A stretch of DNA of 60,294 nucleotides from Purshia tridentata (GCA_003254885.1 QANT01009158.1:1-60294); one strand, 5' to 3'; shown: positions 46,623 to 59,786, counted from the stretch's first letter. The notes: generated by a model not told the origin, from the letters alone. Program-made: numbers and translations.

Positions 46623-48847
46623 GCATTACTCTTTTTTCAATTTTAAAAATTCGCATTCACGTTTTATAGAAAAATTATAAAATGAAACTGTAATATTATC
46701 ACATGGTGTTATAAATTTTTCTATCATAATAAGTGTATTAATAACACCACATAACGGGTGTGACGGTCACACCAAACAATTACTTCATTTCTATATGTTC
46801 CTCGATCTGCTTAATTTTCCAAAAGAGTGCTGTGAGCTTGTGAAATATATCACATGTATGTAGTTAGTGTTTTTTATTTTTATTTTTTTTTGGGCCACTA
46901 TGTAATTAGTGTTATTAAAAGGCCTTTGCGGTGTACAGGTTGGTGGGCTTTATCCCGGCCTAGTGAGTAATGGCAAATAAGTAATATCCCAAGCATGTTA
47001 ACAAATATGCATATTTGGGCCATTAGGGTTAGTAAGGCACGAGCCTAAAATTTGGCCCATTCATCACTCAATCCTCATACCCATGAATCCATTTTCTCTC
47101 CTTTATTTTAGTTATTTCCCTCTTATATATGTATCTGTTTTTCTATCTTATTTTCATAAAAATATGATAAACATATTATGATATTAATGGTATAAATATT
47201 CATTTTCTCATTTATAATATTGTTAAATTATTTCTAATCTCAATCTAAGTTTGATTATTAAAAAACTTAATGGATCCAAACGCTAAAGTGGGTGATCAAT
47301 CGTGCCCTCAAAAGTCAAAAAAGTCAATTAAAAGACGTCATTGCTGACGTCAAATAATTCAACAAAACAATGGGGGATGGGGGGTTGGGCGCATGGCGCG
47401 CATGCTAATATGCTAATATGCTATTGCCCACAATCCGCATGCAGACGAAAATGCCCAATGATTTTTCTTTCTTATTTTTAAATCCAATATTTTAATTTCT
47501 AACACTAAACTTTTCATTATTTAGGTAGGCCCAACTTGTAAATTGCACCCATATAAAATAACCATGCTTTGGAAATATTTTTATTCCTTCCACAGCTCAT
47601 TGCATCATATAAAAAAAATAGTGGGCATTATTGGTTGGTGGCTTGAAATTTGATGGGTGGATGAGGTGGCCACTCGGCCCACTCCACATTTTGATTTAAC
47701 TGCAAGTGATTTAAGGCTCAAAGGAATACCTAAAGAGGGAAGAGTCTGCTTTTCCCTCAGGGCTTGAGCCTTGAGATAATTTATAAAAATATTTATATAA
47801 ATATTGTGCTAGGCTTCCAGGATGTTGGGATAATTTATAAAAATAGAGTGGACATATATTAATACATTATTTAAGTCATGATGTCCCCAGGCCCAAGGAA
47901 ATCCACTAAAACAAACATTGCATGCTGCAAACTATATTAACTAGATAATGGTGACAACAAGAAAATCAACCACCCTGTAAAACAACTTTAAAATGAAATC
48001 CACACAATTCTCTACATGCACTAATGTTCGTGCCTCCATTCCATTTTTCACAACGTTTTGTGCCTGCAAACTTATCCATGCCCAAATAGATAGAAAGCAG
48101 GTACAGTTTGATCACTATCAAGAGTAAATTGAACCAAACAATACACTAAACATGTAATTCAGTAACTTAAATCATTGGATTAGCATAAAACAACTTTCAA
48201 AATCAAGCTTGGTTCACTTTACTACATCAGAATCCAGATAGGCTTTTTTTTCTGCTATTTACATTCCAGAAAAGAAACGTTACTATAAATGGTATCTAAA
48301 GCTTCTAGTTCTACCAGACTTCTATAGAAAAGCACCAATGTAATTAGAATATCTGATGCAGCAAATCCAACCTGCCTCCACAAACCTGCACAAACAGTAA
48401 CTTCATTTTTGACTAAATCCTCAAGAATATACTCCATAGCGATATATAAATGCGGAAACAGAGCCAGGCATTTCATGGTTTTTATTTATTCCTAACATCT
48501 GCAACATTTATCTATATTATGTAATTCAAGTAGACACTAGTATGCATGACATGATAGATTGTCTTTATAACACTGATACTAGATTTTGGATAACCTTTTC
48601 AAGCAAAGAATTTGCTTTGACAAAGTTTAGTCAACTGAGATACGTAGGTGCTGTGAAGGATGCTAAACAATTCTGTTTATAGTCCCATGTCAATTCTTTC
48701 CACCAATTTGAACATCCACTACCAATTTACAAAAGGTCTAGAGAATACATTAGTTTTCAAGCTGGGAATGCATTCCCACACTCGCAGGGGTGACAAAAAA
48801 AAAAAGAACAGTTGGTGGAAACACTCACATTTTTGCTTGCAAGCCCC
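46623..48847. other. Intergenic region between CRC-side transposon and SPL gene
   Basis: About 2.2 kb with no supported gene. It is AT-rich with scattered short repeats, such as TTATAAAAATA near 47780 and again near 47833. The rightmost few hundred bases hold the 3' UTR of the minus-strand SBP-box gene. Confidence 0.45.
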
Positions 48848-51800
48848 TCAAGCGGTTGGGAAACTGTAGAATTCCCCATTTTCCTGCTTTACTTGCAAAA
48901 AATCTCTTTCTCGTTCCACTCTGTGAAGGTGTGATGACAATTGGAGCAAATCAAAAGTTGGTCCACGTTCAGGAGAGAGACAATGCTTGGTACTCAAACA
49001 ATCTGACTCGTGAAATTGGACTTGGAAGTCAGCTGCATGACTAGAATCAGAAATTATTACCGACTCCATCTGGTCGATTCCCATGGAGTTCATCCTACAT
49101 GGGTAGGACATGTTCGGTCCCCATTTTTCCATGGCTTTTACCCTTGAAGGCTTTTCATAAAGTTGACCAACACTGTGATGGGTACTTTGCATTATCAAGG
49201 GACAAGCCACTGGGTTTCCTGCTGAATGGCCAGATAAGTTCTGTGATTGAGCTGACAGAAGAGAGAGAGCACAACTGGGGTTTGAGGCCCCAGATGCTTT
49301 CTGAATGGTTGATGCTGAATCAAAACCAGAGTATTCATTTCCTGATGAAGGAATTCCCGAAGCATGTTGTTTCTCGAGGCCATGCAGATGGAAGAAAGAT
49401 TTTGGAAGCAGTTGCCTGTTTGTTATGGGTATTGAACATTGACTGTAAGTTGAACCATCTTCAGATTTGATATGTCCATTATGGTTAGCTTGTTCGTATT
49501 CTTCTGGATATAGAATGCCATCTGGAAGTAAATCTGAAAAGACAAAGGGTGTTCTCTTTGGCATGGAAGCTCTTAGATATCCAGTTCCTGCCAAATCCAT
49601 ATAAAAGCAAACGGTAAAATAATAGCTCATATCCTTCCCCATAATTACTTCCGTAGATTTCACAATTCACATTCAATATTAGTTTGAGTGATTTAAAGGG
49701 TTAATAGATTATAGGTTATTATAGGCTTATCTCGGTCACCTGGACCATGAATATGGATGATTAGACAGACAACACATATTCACCTGAAGAAGAAGTGCTT
49801 TGCTCATACTTCATATCAATGTCTTGAGAATTATGTTTTTTGCACACAAGTTTAATCATTAATATTTAATGCCAATTAGTGTGTATGAAGTGGATTGTAG
49901 TGGTCTTTATTTCTTCTCTTCAGAAGTTCCAAAATGAACTTTGACTAGAAATAATTAAAAGGACCTCTATAGGTGGCTGATGTGGCCACTCCCTATTGGC
50001 TTTTGATAGATGGAAAGTTCTTTTTGAAAAAAACAAATTATAGGTAGAACATGGCCTGGTCAGAAGATTCAATTATAGTGGACTAAAGAATACCATAAAG
50101 TTATCTGCTCTTATCACTAAGTTCTAGCCACAGAAACACTCAAGCAGCAAGGTCTGTTCCATCCAAATATTCATAATAATATATGCGCCATATTTGGTCC
50201 TAGCATCTTGCAATCTTAGAAAAACGTATCCCCCTTTCATTCTCTAGCATTTTTTACTCTCTTTCAATGAGAAATCATTAAAGAAAACATGATGTTCATA
50301 TGAACTCATTACAATATGAACAGTGGCAATGTGCCAATACCTTAAACATGCTCCCTAGTCCCTACTGTATATGAAGTAATAGTCTTCATAAAGTAACACA
50401 AGAAAATGGATAAAGCTATTTAGTCCTTGTGACACAAGTTATATGGGTAACTTTTTAGCTTTTTCTTTTTTCTAACTGCAAGATGGAGTTGCAGGTTCAT
50501 AGATTACCACAAGAAAAGATAAAAGGGAAAGAAATAAATCTGAACTGTAAGAAAAGTTTGCCACAGTTAACAGTGTACACTTTAACTACCAGAATAATAT
50601 TTGACAAATCAAAACCATAATGTTGAAAGTCGTTCACGACAAAACAAAGGGAACTTGCATCATGTTTTTGTTTTTTGTTTTTTCTAAAGATAAATTTTGG
50701 GTGTGTTGGGGTGATGCATATCACAAGCAGACTGGATATATGGGAGTGTTCATGAATCATATATACCTTGATATGATTGAAGCAACTTATGTGGTTTACA
50801 ATTGAGGGCATCTAGTTGAGACTTCCTTCGGCGTTCATTGTGTCCAGCAAGGCGTCTACGACAACTGCGCTTAACATCATCAAATTCAGCTAGCAGATGA
50901 AACCTAATCACAGAAAAGATACCACCAGTTATTGCAATTAAGCACTATAGCAGAGCTTGGGGGAATAATGATCTTTAAACTATATATAAAAATAAAAAGG
51001 GTATTCAATAAGTTCAATGTTCATCTGTCGGATGTTAAATAAAAACCATGTCAAAGTTGAGGAACTAGCATTAGAGCAAATAAAACTACTTTAATTTTCT
51101 CAAGCTCAAAACCTAATTTAGTTCATATCACTCAGAAAAAATCTTACACAAATTAAGATTAAAGACATATTTGGAGTGAGAAAAAAAATATCAGATAAAG
51201 GTTTTATAGTTGAGACTGTAGTTGAAGTTGTAAAGATAAATATTTATTTCTTCATTTATATTTCCTACAATTTTTCAGCCACCAAATAGAATGTAAAAGG
51301 GAATCCATCTCACACCATGCACATGGTATCCTAATATGTTCCAAATCCTAGGAGGCTAGGAGCAAATATTTAAGTGGAGTGCCCTGCAACACAACTTTCC
51401 TTGTGCCCTGTTTAAGGTGGGAGTTGCGGCCCAAAAAAAAAGGGGTTGGGTGTGGTCATATAGATGGGATGCCCCCTTATCACATTTCTTATCTCTTTCT
51501 TGTCATTTTAATCTCTCAGGCTCAACAAAGAAATTCATTATTTAACTTCAGATTAATTAATAACAGGCAAAGCAAAGTGAAGGCATAAGGAGAGTTTAGA
51601 AAAACAAAAAGAAAGTAAACCAGAACCTGCTACACTGCTGACAAAACCTCTGTTCGATGCCATTAACAATAACTTTGGCAGTCTTGGAGTGAACATCACA
51701 AACTCTATGCCTCTTGTGGTAATCCTTTGAAGAGCTAAGGTCCTTGTTACAACCATGAACTTGGCATGTGGGATTGTGAGAGTATGAACGCCTTGTGAGA

Positions 51801-52255
51801 TCTGTCTTTGAACTCTCTTTCAGATGTTGACGATTCGATTCATCTTTGCTATCAGCCAACCTCCCTATCTTCAAAGAAATTAGTGATGAGTCCTGGCTGT
51901 TTGATTCTGTCACCGGACTCGAAAACTTAGACCAAGATTCCCCTTCACCCAAAGATGAACTTGAAGTAATCAAACAAGAAGGAGAAGCTACACTAACATT
52001 ACTAGAATCATTACCAACCATACCACTCAAGATTTCCACTCCTTGGTTATAATGGAAAGGCTTTCTCACTGTGTCAGGCAATCCCAATTCCATGAACTCC
52101 ATGCTCTCAACCGATTCTTTATCAAAATTAAAGCAAGTTTTGTTATCCCATTCTGGCAATGCTTTCCTACTTCTTGAAAATGCGTCAACTGGTATATCCA
52201 TTTCATCAGAAAAGAAAGATCCTTTCCCTTCTGAACCGAAACTCCAAGACTCCAT
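48848..52255 (-). CDS. SPL6: SBP-box transcription factor, SPL6-like
   Basis: Three coding exons on the minus strand, 1506 nt, 501 aa: 51627-52255, 50767-50903, 48848-49587. The SBP DNA-binding domain (about 164-239) crosses intron 1. It has the first zinc site (C164, C169, C186, H189 in CQVHGC and CDVH), the second site (CQQCSRFH and the Cys in KRSC), and the overlapping bipartite nuclear signal [20 protein letters not shown] proteins bind GTAC-core sites and control phase change, flowering and defence. Exon 3 carries a miR156 target site. The N-terminus [12 protein letters not shown] and the neighbouring CRC gene support orthology with Arabidopsis SPL6 (At1g69170). The intron 2 donor was chosen at 50766/50767 because the nearer GT at 50799 would create an in-frame stop. 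A spliced 5' UTR is likely: GTATGC donor at about 53238 and a GA-rich first exon to about 53340. Confidence 0.93.
49253..49272 (-). promoter_or_regulatory. miR156/157 target site in SPL6-like mRNA
   Basis: The plus strand reads TGACAGAAGAGAGAGAGCAC, so the mRNA contains GTGCTCTCTCTCTTCTGTCA, the standard site found in miR156-targeted SPL genes. It differs from perfect miR156 complementarity at one position (A for T at base 14 of the miRNA). It encodes the conserved ALSLLS peptide (residues 362-367) in exon 3, downstream of the SBP domain, the usual location. Juvenile-phase repression of this gene by miR156 is expected. Confidence 0.95.
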
Positions 52256-52667
52256 CAGTAGAACACAGTTTAAGCCAAAGGAATTATGCAGTTATGTTAA
52301 TGCCTACCACAATCCACAAAAATCAAAGTAAATTTCCATTTTCAAAGAAATCAGAGGAATAGGGAATGCAAGTAAATACATGTTGCGTTCATGGAAACAA
52401 ATAAACACATGGAAGTAAATAAAATCATAACCATTGTGGAAACAAAATAACGGCAGTAACATCAACAATCAAAAAATTTAAATGCCCCAAAACTAAAACA
52501 AGGACGCTGCATGGAATTAAACAAACCCATATCGTAAAAAGGAAAAAACCATAGCTCCACTAGCTAAGTAGCCCAAGAAATCGTGATTAATTTGTTTGGT
52601 TGCTGAGAAACCAGAGGAACGGGATAGAAAAGTAAAGTTGATCGCTTGAATTTCTCTGTGTTCTGGA

Positions 52668-52702
<35 letters not shown>

Positions 52703-53400
52703 GGAGAAAACTGAGCAGAGGAAAATGCATAGCTCCAGAGTTTTACTCCATCTATGTTTTCGTCGGTTTTCTCACCAACCAAACAGAGCCTCACGTGGAA
52801 TTTCTACACCAACTCGGCTACAGAGTATAGACGGAGGAACACCCAAACATCAAACGAAAATATACCCTCAATAGAATCACAAATTCCATAGACTTTTACA
52901 TTTGAAATCCCAGGAAAGAGACTAAAATGTTCTGAAATTCAAACCGTGCCAAGAAAAAGTTTAGAAGAAGCAGATAAAATATCATACTATAAAACAAGCA
53001 AAAAAGAAAGAAAAAAAAAAGCCTTATTTCAAGATATAAGTTAAAAACCCATCGACATATATAGGTGTATTTGGGTACTGAAAACGTTACGGGATAAACA
53101 TGGCTGTTAAAAGATTCACAAATTGTCACCTCGTTTCTTACGGTTTCTCGGGAAGCAAACAGAATATACAACGGAGAAAGACAGCTCAACAAAAGAGTGA
53201 GACACTGAGAATGAAAGATGGGTGAGAGTAGTTTTTGCATACCAGATGAAACAATGAAGGCACTGAGGCAGAGAAAGAAGGTAGAGAGAGAGGCAGAGAA
53301 AGAGAAAGAAGGTAGAGAGAGAGAGAGAGTATTGTTCTTTTCAGGTTTATGGTGGTGAGGTCGAAGCTGATACACTACTGGGAGTCAACATGATTTCCAC
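52256..53400 (-). promoter_or_regulatory. SPL6-like 5' UTR, leader intron and promoter
   Basis: The minus-strand leader seems to start near 53340 in a CT-rich tract (plus-strand GAGAGAGAGAGA at 53313-53328). A GTATGC donor at about 53238 suggests a leader intron running to near the start codon, with the exact acceptor unclear. A (CA)n then poly(A) run (52668-52702) lies inside. Frames across this stretch are low-complexity Ser/Leu/Phe and not coding. Confidence 0.4.
52668..52702. repeat. (CA)n / poly(A) run
   Basis: A short CA dinucleotide run of seven or so units merges into more than 20 consecutive A residues, in the putative leader intron of the SPL6-like gene. Confidence 0.85.
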
Positions 53401-56400
53401 GACTCTGTCCAAAAGCATGTCGAGGTCTTTTGTAGCTTTTGAGAATTGAAAATTGGAAATGGTTAAATTCCATTTGTGTACACGTCTCTTCCTTCTTATT
53501 ACAGGGACAAAGTGGACGATTGCTTCTTCTAGCTGCTTCCTTCTCCTACTGTAAACAAATGGGTTGAGTTGATTGATTAGGTATTTAAGATAATTAACTA
53601 ATTCTCTGTGTCACCACCAGTCACCTTGGGTTTTGATTTTGACTTATCTTGTGTTTTCGGCATGATTTATTATTAAATTCACACAAAACCAAACCTTTCC
53701 AATAATCTAATATTATTATAATATAATTTAACAATCCATAGTTCTCTAAAAATTCACGGCCTAACTTGTATTGGTATTCTTGCTATATAAATCAATTCGT
53801 TTACTTTTGTATATAAATGATGTGGAAAATTAATTATGACTTCTAAAATCTTCGAGTCATGTGGTTGGTGACTTTCTCAACGTTGCCAAACATGCCTTGC
53901 TATATTTGTGCAACTAGTGGTACGTTATTTATCAAAGATGATGGGCATATTTCAAGATTATTGGTACAATTTAATGAAAATAATATGTATTTTAATACGA
54001 ATAAAGTTTATGTATACAAATGAATTTCACAGGGCAAATGTTGTACTAAAATATGGGTGGTCATTATTGATGAAATTGTTGGTTAGGGTGGTTACATATA
54101 TATGGTGCGAGCTATAACTTACAAGGTACCCTTCAGTTCAGTCTATTTCCTATGAATCATAATTCTGTCTTTTTATGACCACATAGCACAACAAGATCGT
54201 GAGTGTTGAAGACTGTAATAACAGAAGGGTATATCGGTCCAATTAAAAAAAAAAAAGGGTAAGGACAATAATAAGATATGTTGTGGTGGGTGAAGAGGTG
54301 AGAAGAGCCCTATTTGCCATTTGTAGGGCTTGGTGGGCTTACGCGTGTCCCTAATAGTCTGGAAAAAGCTGAACACAGCTGCTGGTCTGCTCTGCTAATG
54401 GTCACAGTCACACTCAACCGGTCTGGAGCCAGTTGTTCAATTTCATTCTCACAGACTCCAACCCACCAAGCCCTTGAGGATTTTCTTTTTTGTATTCTAG
54501 TGAGCATTCATTATCTTTTAGTTTATTTTAGACCACTTTAATCCCTCACATATTTCATGCATTATCTTTTAATTGCAAAATTTCCAACTTTTTTCATGCA
54601 TTTTGTGTGTGAAAATTGAGGGAGGCCTTGTGGCACCAACCACAAAGGGTGCAGTACAATATTTCGACATGTGATGACATATAATTTCGTTTGTGGGAAA
54701 AACATGAAAAAAAGCTGCTTTTCGTTTAAGACAGAATCCCATTGATTTTGTGATGCCACGCAGTATATATTTGGATACAATTATACACAATGTATCAAAT
54801 CCACATTCTATGAATTTATGAATGAATGAAATCCCTAAATTCAAACGGACCTCAAGTGCTTTTGAGTTTTGACTTTGGATTTGGGTGCGTGTGTAGGCCC
54901 ACAGGCCACAGAGAAGGACCCAACTTCTTTGGCATCAGGCTGGGCCTTAGGCCCTCAGCCCAAAAATAATAAGCCTGTTCTTCAATTACATGCAAGATTT
55001 TTTCAACAAAAAACAAAAACCCACCGGCCCATGGATATTACATTATTTTATTTTTCATAGTTTTTACTGTTTACTCACATTGCCTTCTTACTCAACACAC
55101 ACTCACATGCACACAATCATTTCGTATCAAAAAAGTGCAAACAAAGAAAGCAAATCAAGAGCGACTTAATGTTACCATGGAAATTCCTTGAAACCATGCT
55201 CATAAGAATATTCGAAGAACTAAGTCAAGATTTTAATCTTTTTCCTCCAATTCCTCCACAATGTGAAGTTCTCACTCTGGTGTGTGTGTGACAGAAATGT
55301 GTTTGTGTGTTAGTAGCTTGTCAATCAAACATTTCACAAAGAAGGAGCACAGCAAGGGAAGGATGACCAAGATGCAAAATTGAAAAGTATAGCTTGTGTA
55401 TCCAGCATTAATGACATGTAATATGTACAGCTTTTAGCCTTGTCCGTACAGTTTTTTCTTGGATTTGTCTGATTTAACCAAATATTGAATTGCCAAGTCC
55501 ATAAGTAGCAGACAAGATTGAGGGCAATTAAATGTTACACAGCCTTACGCTTGGACTTGGTTGTCATTATTTAATTTCATACCTGATATAATGTTTGCAG
55601 TTGCCATGTCCCATTCACAACTCACAAGTCATATATACACTACTAGGTAAGCTCAGCTCAGTAAGTGCTCAAAAACTTCATCTGGGATCTGATTTCTGCT
55701 TCCATTGATTCCCTCTATCTAGTCCAAGAAACTAGCTTGGTCATCACTTTGAGTCTTTGAGGGCTCATGATTAATGTGTGCTTAATTGTAACTTCTTAAT
55801 TACAATCATCCCTTCTATTATATATATTATGTTTGACTATGGATGGATGGATCGATATCAATATATATTTATATATGTCTAGCTGGCTTAATTTGATCAT
55901 TGATAGGAGTCCTAGAGGAATTAACCTCCCACATGTCGAAATAATGAAGAAGGTTGTTGTCTCTGATTTTACTTACCAGCCAGATGTGGTGGCACAAAGT
56001 CAAAGCTAGGCAACTTTAAAATTTCCAGTGCAAATGGTTGTTATTAGGATGAAGTTTGCTGGTTATAGGGCATATATTAATCTGAATTCTAGCTGAGGTG
56101 TTGATTCCAGTGATTTCTGCTACGGAATTTCAGGGCTGATTCGATGCTTGTTGTTCTGTTCATGCCTGTGCATGCTTCCTAACACTACCCCTTATGTTAA
56201 TTTAGTACGTTGTCTTTGGCTTTTAAACTGCTGCGCGCCCTGTGTTAAATGTAGGTTAAATTTGTGAGTGAAACACAATTTAGCCATTTGAAAAAGGTCT
56301 ATGGGTTATGGGACCTTTAATATGTGATGTGGGTATGGATGTTGAAGAAGTGGCGCCAACAGAGTCGATTTGATTACTTGGGTTAGCGCAATTATAGTGA

Positions 56401-58724
56401 AGGGGTTACTGGGGAGCTAGAGTTGTTCACTTTGGCAGATAGCTTTTATAAAAGAAAGTAGAATTGAATTTGATTGTCCACAGGGAAAAGCGGGGCATGA
56501 AACCAATTAAACTTGACTTGGGTCACAACATGAACATCTCCATTAAATTTTTGGAGTAGGTAATAAGTAATTGGTCCCTCCACGCACTCTGGTAGTTACA
56601 TGCTCTGATCGTTGGAGCTTTTGGTGCCCCATGCATCATTCCCCCTACCTATTTCAATCATCATATATAGCCTTTTTTGTTGCCCATGCATCATGCCCTT
56701 TTTATCAGTGTTATTAATTCTTTTTCTTTAAGGCTATCCAAAACCAAAAGGATCATCATCATCATCATCATCATCGATCCATGGAACCACCTCAAATTTT
56801 TATATAATTCTTCTCCAACATGCGTTTTGGTTATGCATATAAGCAGCCTCTAAATTTGGCAACTCGTGAATCATGCATGTCATATATATGTATGGCTTAA
56901 TTAATTAAATGTCTTTCAACTAAACTATTTGAAGCTAGCTAGGCACATGAGTTGATCGATGAGAGTCTGTTAAAGGCCAATTAATTCACTAGTTTGTTTT
57001 GGTGAAGATGGAGATGGAGATGGAGATGGAGACCCATCATTGTGAAAAGCGACAATATACCATGCCCAACTTCATCAACATGTCGGTTCACTAGCTTGCT
57101 ATATGCATACATATATGGTTGTTTTGTGGCTAGCTAGGGAGGGCTAGCTGCTCTTAAATCTTAATAGTTATCGTAAACTTTGTGGATGTACTTGCTCTTC
57201 TCGGCTCAATACATATATATCTGGAGAAATATATGAAATTTTTTTGGCTTCATTACTCTGAATCAGAGTCTTCACAAGTTGGCCGGGGGTTAGCTTTGCC
57301 TTCAAAAGCACGTAATTAATTTGGCTTTTTCTGGCTAGAATCTAGATATTAATGGAGAAAACAGAATTAAGGCTTAATTAGTTGCTCTCTATTGTTAATC
57401 ATTTGATTAGACATCAATATCTATATCTTAATTAATGTTAGGTTATCTTGTCAAAAGGTCGATTAAGAATATCCAATGAGATAATCTCTACGGATCTAGT
57501 GATCGAGACAGTGAAACTTTCATTTCATTTTATTATTTTCTGAAAAATAGAATAAACAAGGATAAAATATATCACCCAGTCACCCATGCCACCAAAGCCA
57601 TATATATCCCATAATTACATACTTACATGCAGCTGAGAACGTCCCATAAAATAATTAATTAATGTATATACATGATTGTGCTTGTTAATTGTCCAAAGTC
57701 ATGAAAAGTAACACATCACGCACTTCACATGGCTGTGATCATCTCATATATATATAGCTAAATTTCACTTTGGATTTGGTTCATGTAGTTTAATTATGTT
57801 AAATATACTCTGATCCAAATTGTTACGATTTAAGAATATGAACATTTTCATCCATTAACTTGTTAAATTCATCATTGAATCACTAAAAGTTTGTAAAGTA
57901 TATGACCAAAATTTCAATAGTTTGTAAAATACATAACAAAAAGTGTAACAATTTGAAAATTTAAAGAATGAAATGGTAACATGTTATCGAATTGCAATAA
58001 TTTACAATATATCGAAATTATAAAGACAAAAGTGAAACCTACCCCAAACTATATAAGGACCCAGTAAAATTTAACCATTATATAGCTCCTTAATTTGTTT
58101 GTCCATCTATTAATCTTGTGCAAAATCTCATATGATCGGGATTTGATCATGGCACAAAACCAAATTTGAATATATCATTTTTGAATTAATTAGGATATTG
58201 AGCATTTTAGGTTTAAATTTTAGTATTGAAAGTTACAATGACAATTAAATGAAAACATTTTAAAAACAACAACATTATCAGTAATATATATAGCAAAAGA
58301 TATGATTTTCCGGCATTCCTGCTATGACATGGTGAGAGAATAGTGACATTCCTCATATATATAGAGTCATACATATGTAGAGCTCCAAAAGTAATTAAAG
58401 CAAAAGACAAACAAACATTGGAAACTGTACATATACAAAAGCAATATTGGAAAGATCAACTTTCAGACAAGATAAGAGAAATAAAAAGCAAAATCTAGGA
58501 AATATAGGTGCTTTTTATATCTTATTCAAAAATTGTTTTAAAAATTTTCTTATTAATTTTCCATCTACGACAAACACCATAGATTAAAAATAAAAATAAA
58601 AACAATTTTCAAAAAAATATCAAACAAGACCTTATTTTCCTTCTCGACCACATATCCATCCATATTCTTACACATAATTTAATACTAAGATATGTCACAT
58701 ACAAATTAATGAATTACTGTCACA
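53401..58724. other. Long intergenic region, SPL6 to BIG GRAIN 1-like
   Basis: About 5.3 kb with no gene I can support. Contents: a 13-base inverted repeat (54325-54337 with 54462-54474), a (CAT)n run near 56755-56775, a (GGAGAT)n run near 57008-57032 and many AT-rich palindromes such as ATATATATAT and TTAATTAATT. Short open frames have no family features. The interval may hold distal regulatory DNA for either flanking developmental gene. Confidence 0.5.
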
Positions 58725-59786
58725 CTATGAGGCGTTGGAAATTGGGGTTCCCCTGATGTTCTTGATGCTATCAACGTTGGTGGTTTCATACACAGGCAGG
58801 CCGCTTGAGTAATAACCCAAGTCATAGTTCTGCAACTCAAACAGATCAGAGCTTGAATCACTCTCTGCTCCTTCATCAACATCATCATCATCATTAATGT
58901 TGAACCGACTATTTAATCCCTTCTTATTCTCTGAATTAGAAGGAACATATTTGTATTTGAATTTCTCATGATCATCCAACCAAGAAAGGTCTCTGGTTGA
59001 CCTTTTCTCATCCATTACCTGATCATAATATTGCAAGGCTGAAGATTTCACATGGCTCCCATTATTAGAGGTCTTTGACAAACCAGACCCCACTTGCGGC
59101 TGTTGCTGCTTGTGATCTGAGTTAGTATAGCTTCTGAAGTCTCTGTAGCTCTTTGAGGTTGCAGTGTGTGCATGATTACTATAAGGAGGAGGAGTTCTGA
59201 ACCCTGTAGAACTTGAAGAAGAATAAAGGGACTTGGAATCCCCAGCAGTAGTACTGGATGTGCTTCGAAAATGACTAATGCTACTTCGCCTTCTCCGCCG
59301 ACCTCCACCACCTGGGCTATCGTCCTCGAGGACATCTTTCATAGACTGCGTGGTGCTGGACTTTGATTTCTTCTTCGAACCTGATTGGCTGAAAAGAGAG
59401 TTCAAGAAGCTAGCGAGCCTCCCACCGGGAGAGCTTGGCTGCAACTTGTATTTGATTTTTTCTTTGATATTTAGTTTGTGATCGACGACAACAGGATGAG
59501 GATGAGGATGAGGATGAGAGTGCACGTGAGGAAGGACGCCTCTAATTGGGACAACGTCGAGGCTAATCCTACCTCTTCTTGGCCTCTCGTCTTTCATCAT
59601 CTTCTGCGTCGAAAACGTACTATTATTATTATTGTTGTGGTGGGTGGAGGGAGGTTCGTTGTATCCGGAGAAATACCGCGCAGCCTCAAACACGTCGAGC
59701 TCGCCGGAATCGTTCCTCCGGTGGAACGATTTCTTGTGTATTTTGTCCGCTGGGTCTGAGACTGAGACGCCTGCACTAATGGACAT
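58725..59786 (-). CDS. BG1L: BIG GRAIN 1-like protein
   Basis: Single exon on the minus strand, 353 aa. The N-terminus has the family pattern HRRNDSGELDVFEAARYFSG. The middle has His-Pro repeats (HPHPHPHP), a conserved ASFLNSLFSQSGSKKKSK block and a Ser-rich low-complexity part. Near the C-terminus is the acidic ESDSSSDLFELQNYDL motif that marks BG1-like proteins, followed by a short GLPVYETTNV segment. Rice BIG GRAIN 1 is a plasma-membrane-associated positive regulator of auxin response and transport that affects grain size. Eudicot homologues are less studied. No transmembrane segment is visible, so any membrane link would be peripheral. The gene next to SPL6 in Arabidopsis, At1g69160, is of this family as I recall. 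The ATG is the first in the frame, and the model is complete within the window. Confidence 0.9.
   Translation of the reverse strand: MSISAGVSVSDPADKIHKKSFHRRNDSGELDVFEAARYFSGYNEPPSTHHNNNNNSTFSTQKMMKDERPRRGRISLDVVPIRGVLPHVHSHPHPHPHPVVVDHKLNIKEKIKYKLQPSSPGGRLASFLNSLFSQSGSKKKSKSSTTQSMKDVLEDDSPGGGGRRRRRSSISHFRSTSSTTAGDSKSLYSSSSSTGFRTPPPYSNHAHTATSKSYRDFRSYTNSDHKQQQPQVGSGLSKTSNNGSHVKSSALQYYDQVMDEKRSTRDLSWLDDHEKFKYKYVPSNSENKKGLNSRFNINDDDDVDEGAESDSSSDLFELQNYDLGYYSSGLPVYETTNVDSIKNIRGTPISNAS

Noticed and set aside
52896..53375. 159-aa minus-strand frame upstream of SPL6-like
   Set aside because: It is Ser/Leu/Phe low complexity from a CT-rich leader and crosses a likely 5' UTR intron donor. It does not join the SPL frame.
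54310..54541. Overlapping frames on both strands around the 13-base inverted repeat
   Set aside because: Both are short and have no domain features. The inverted repeat is the more economical explanation.
53401..58724. Possible microRNA gene in the SPL6 to BG1-like interval
   Set aside because: I looked for mature sequences of common plant families (miR159, 160, 164, 166, 167, 171, 172, 390, 394, 396) by eye and saw none.
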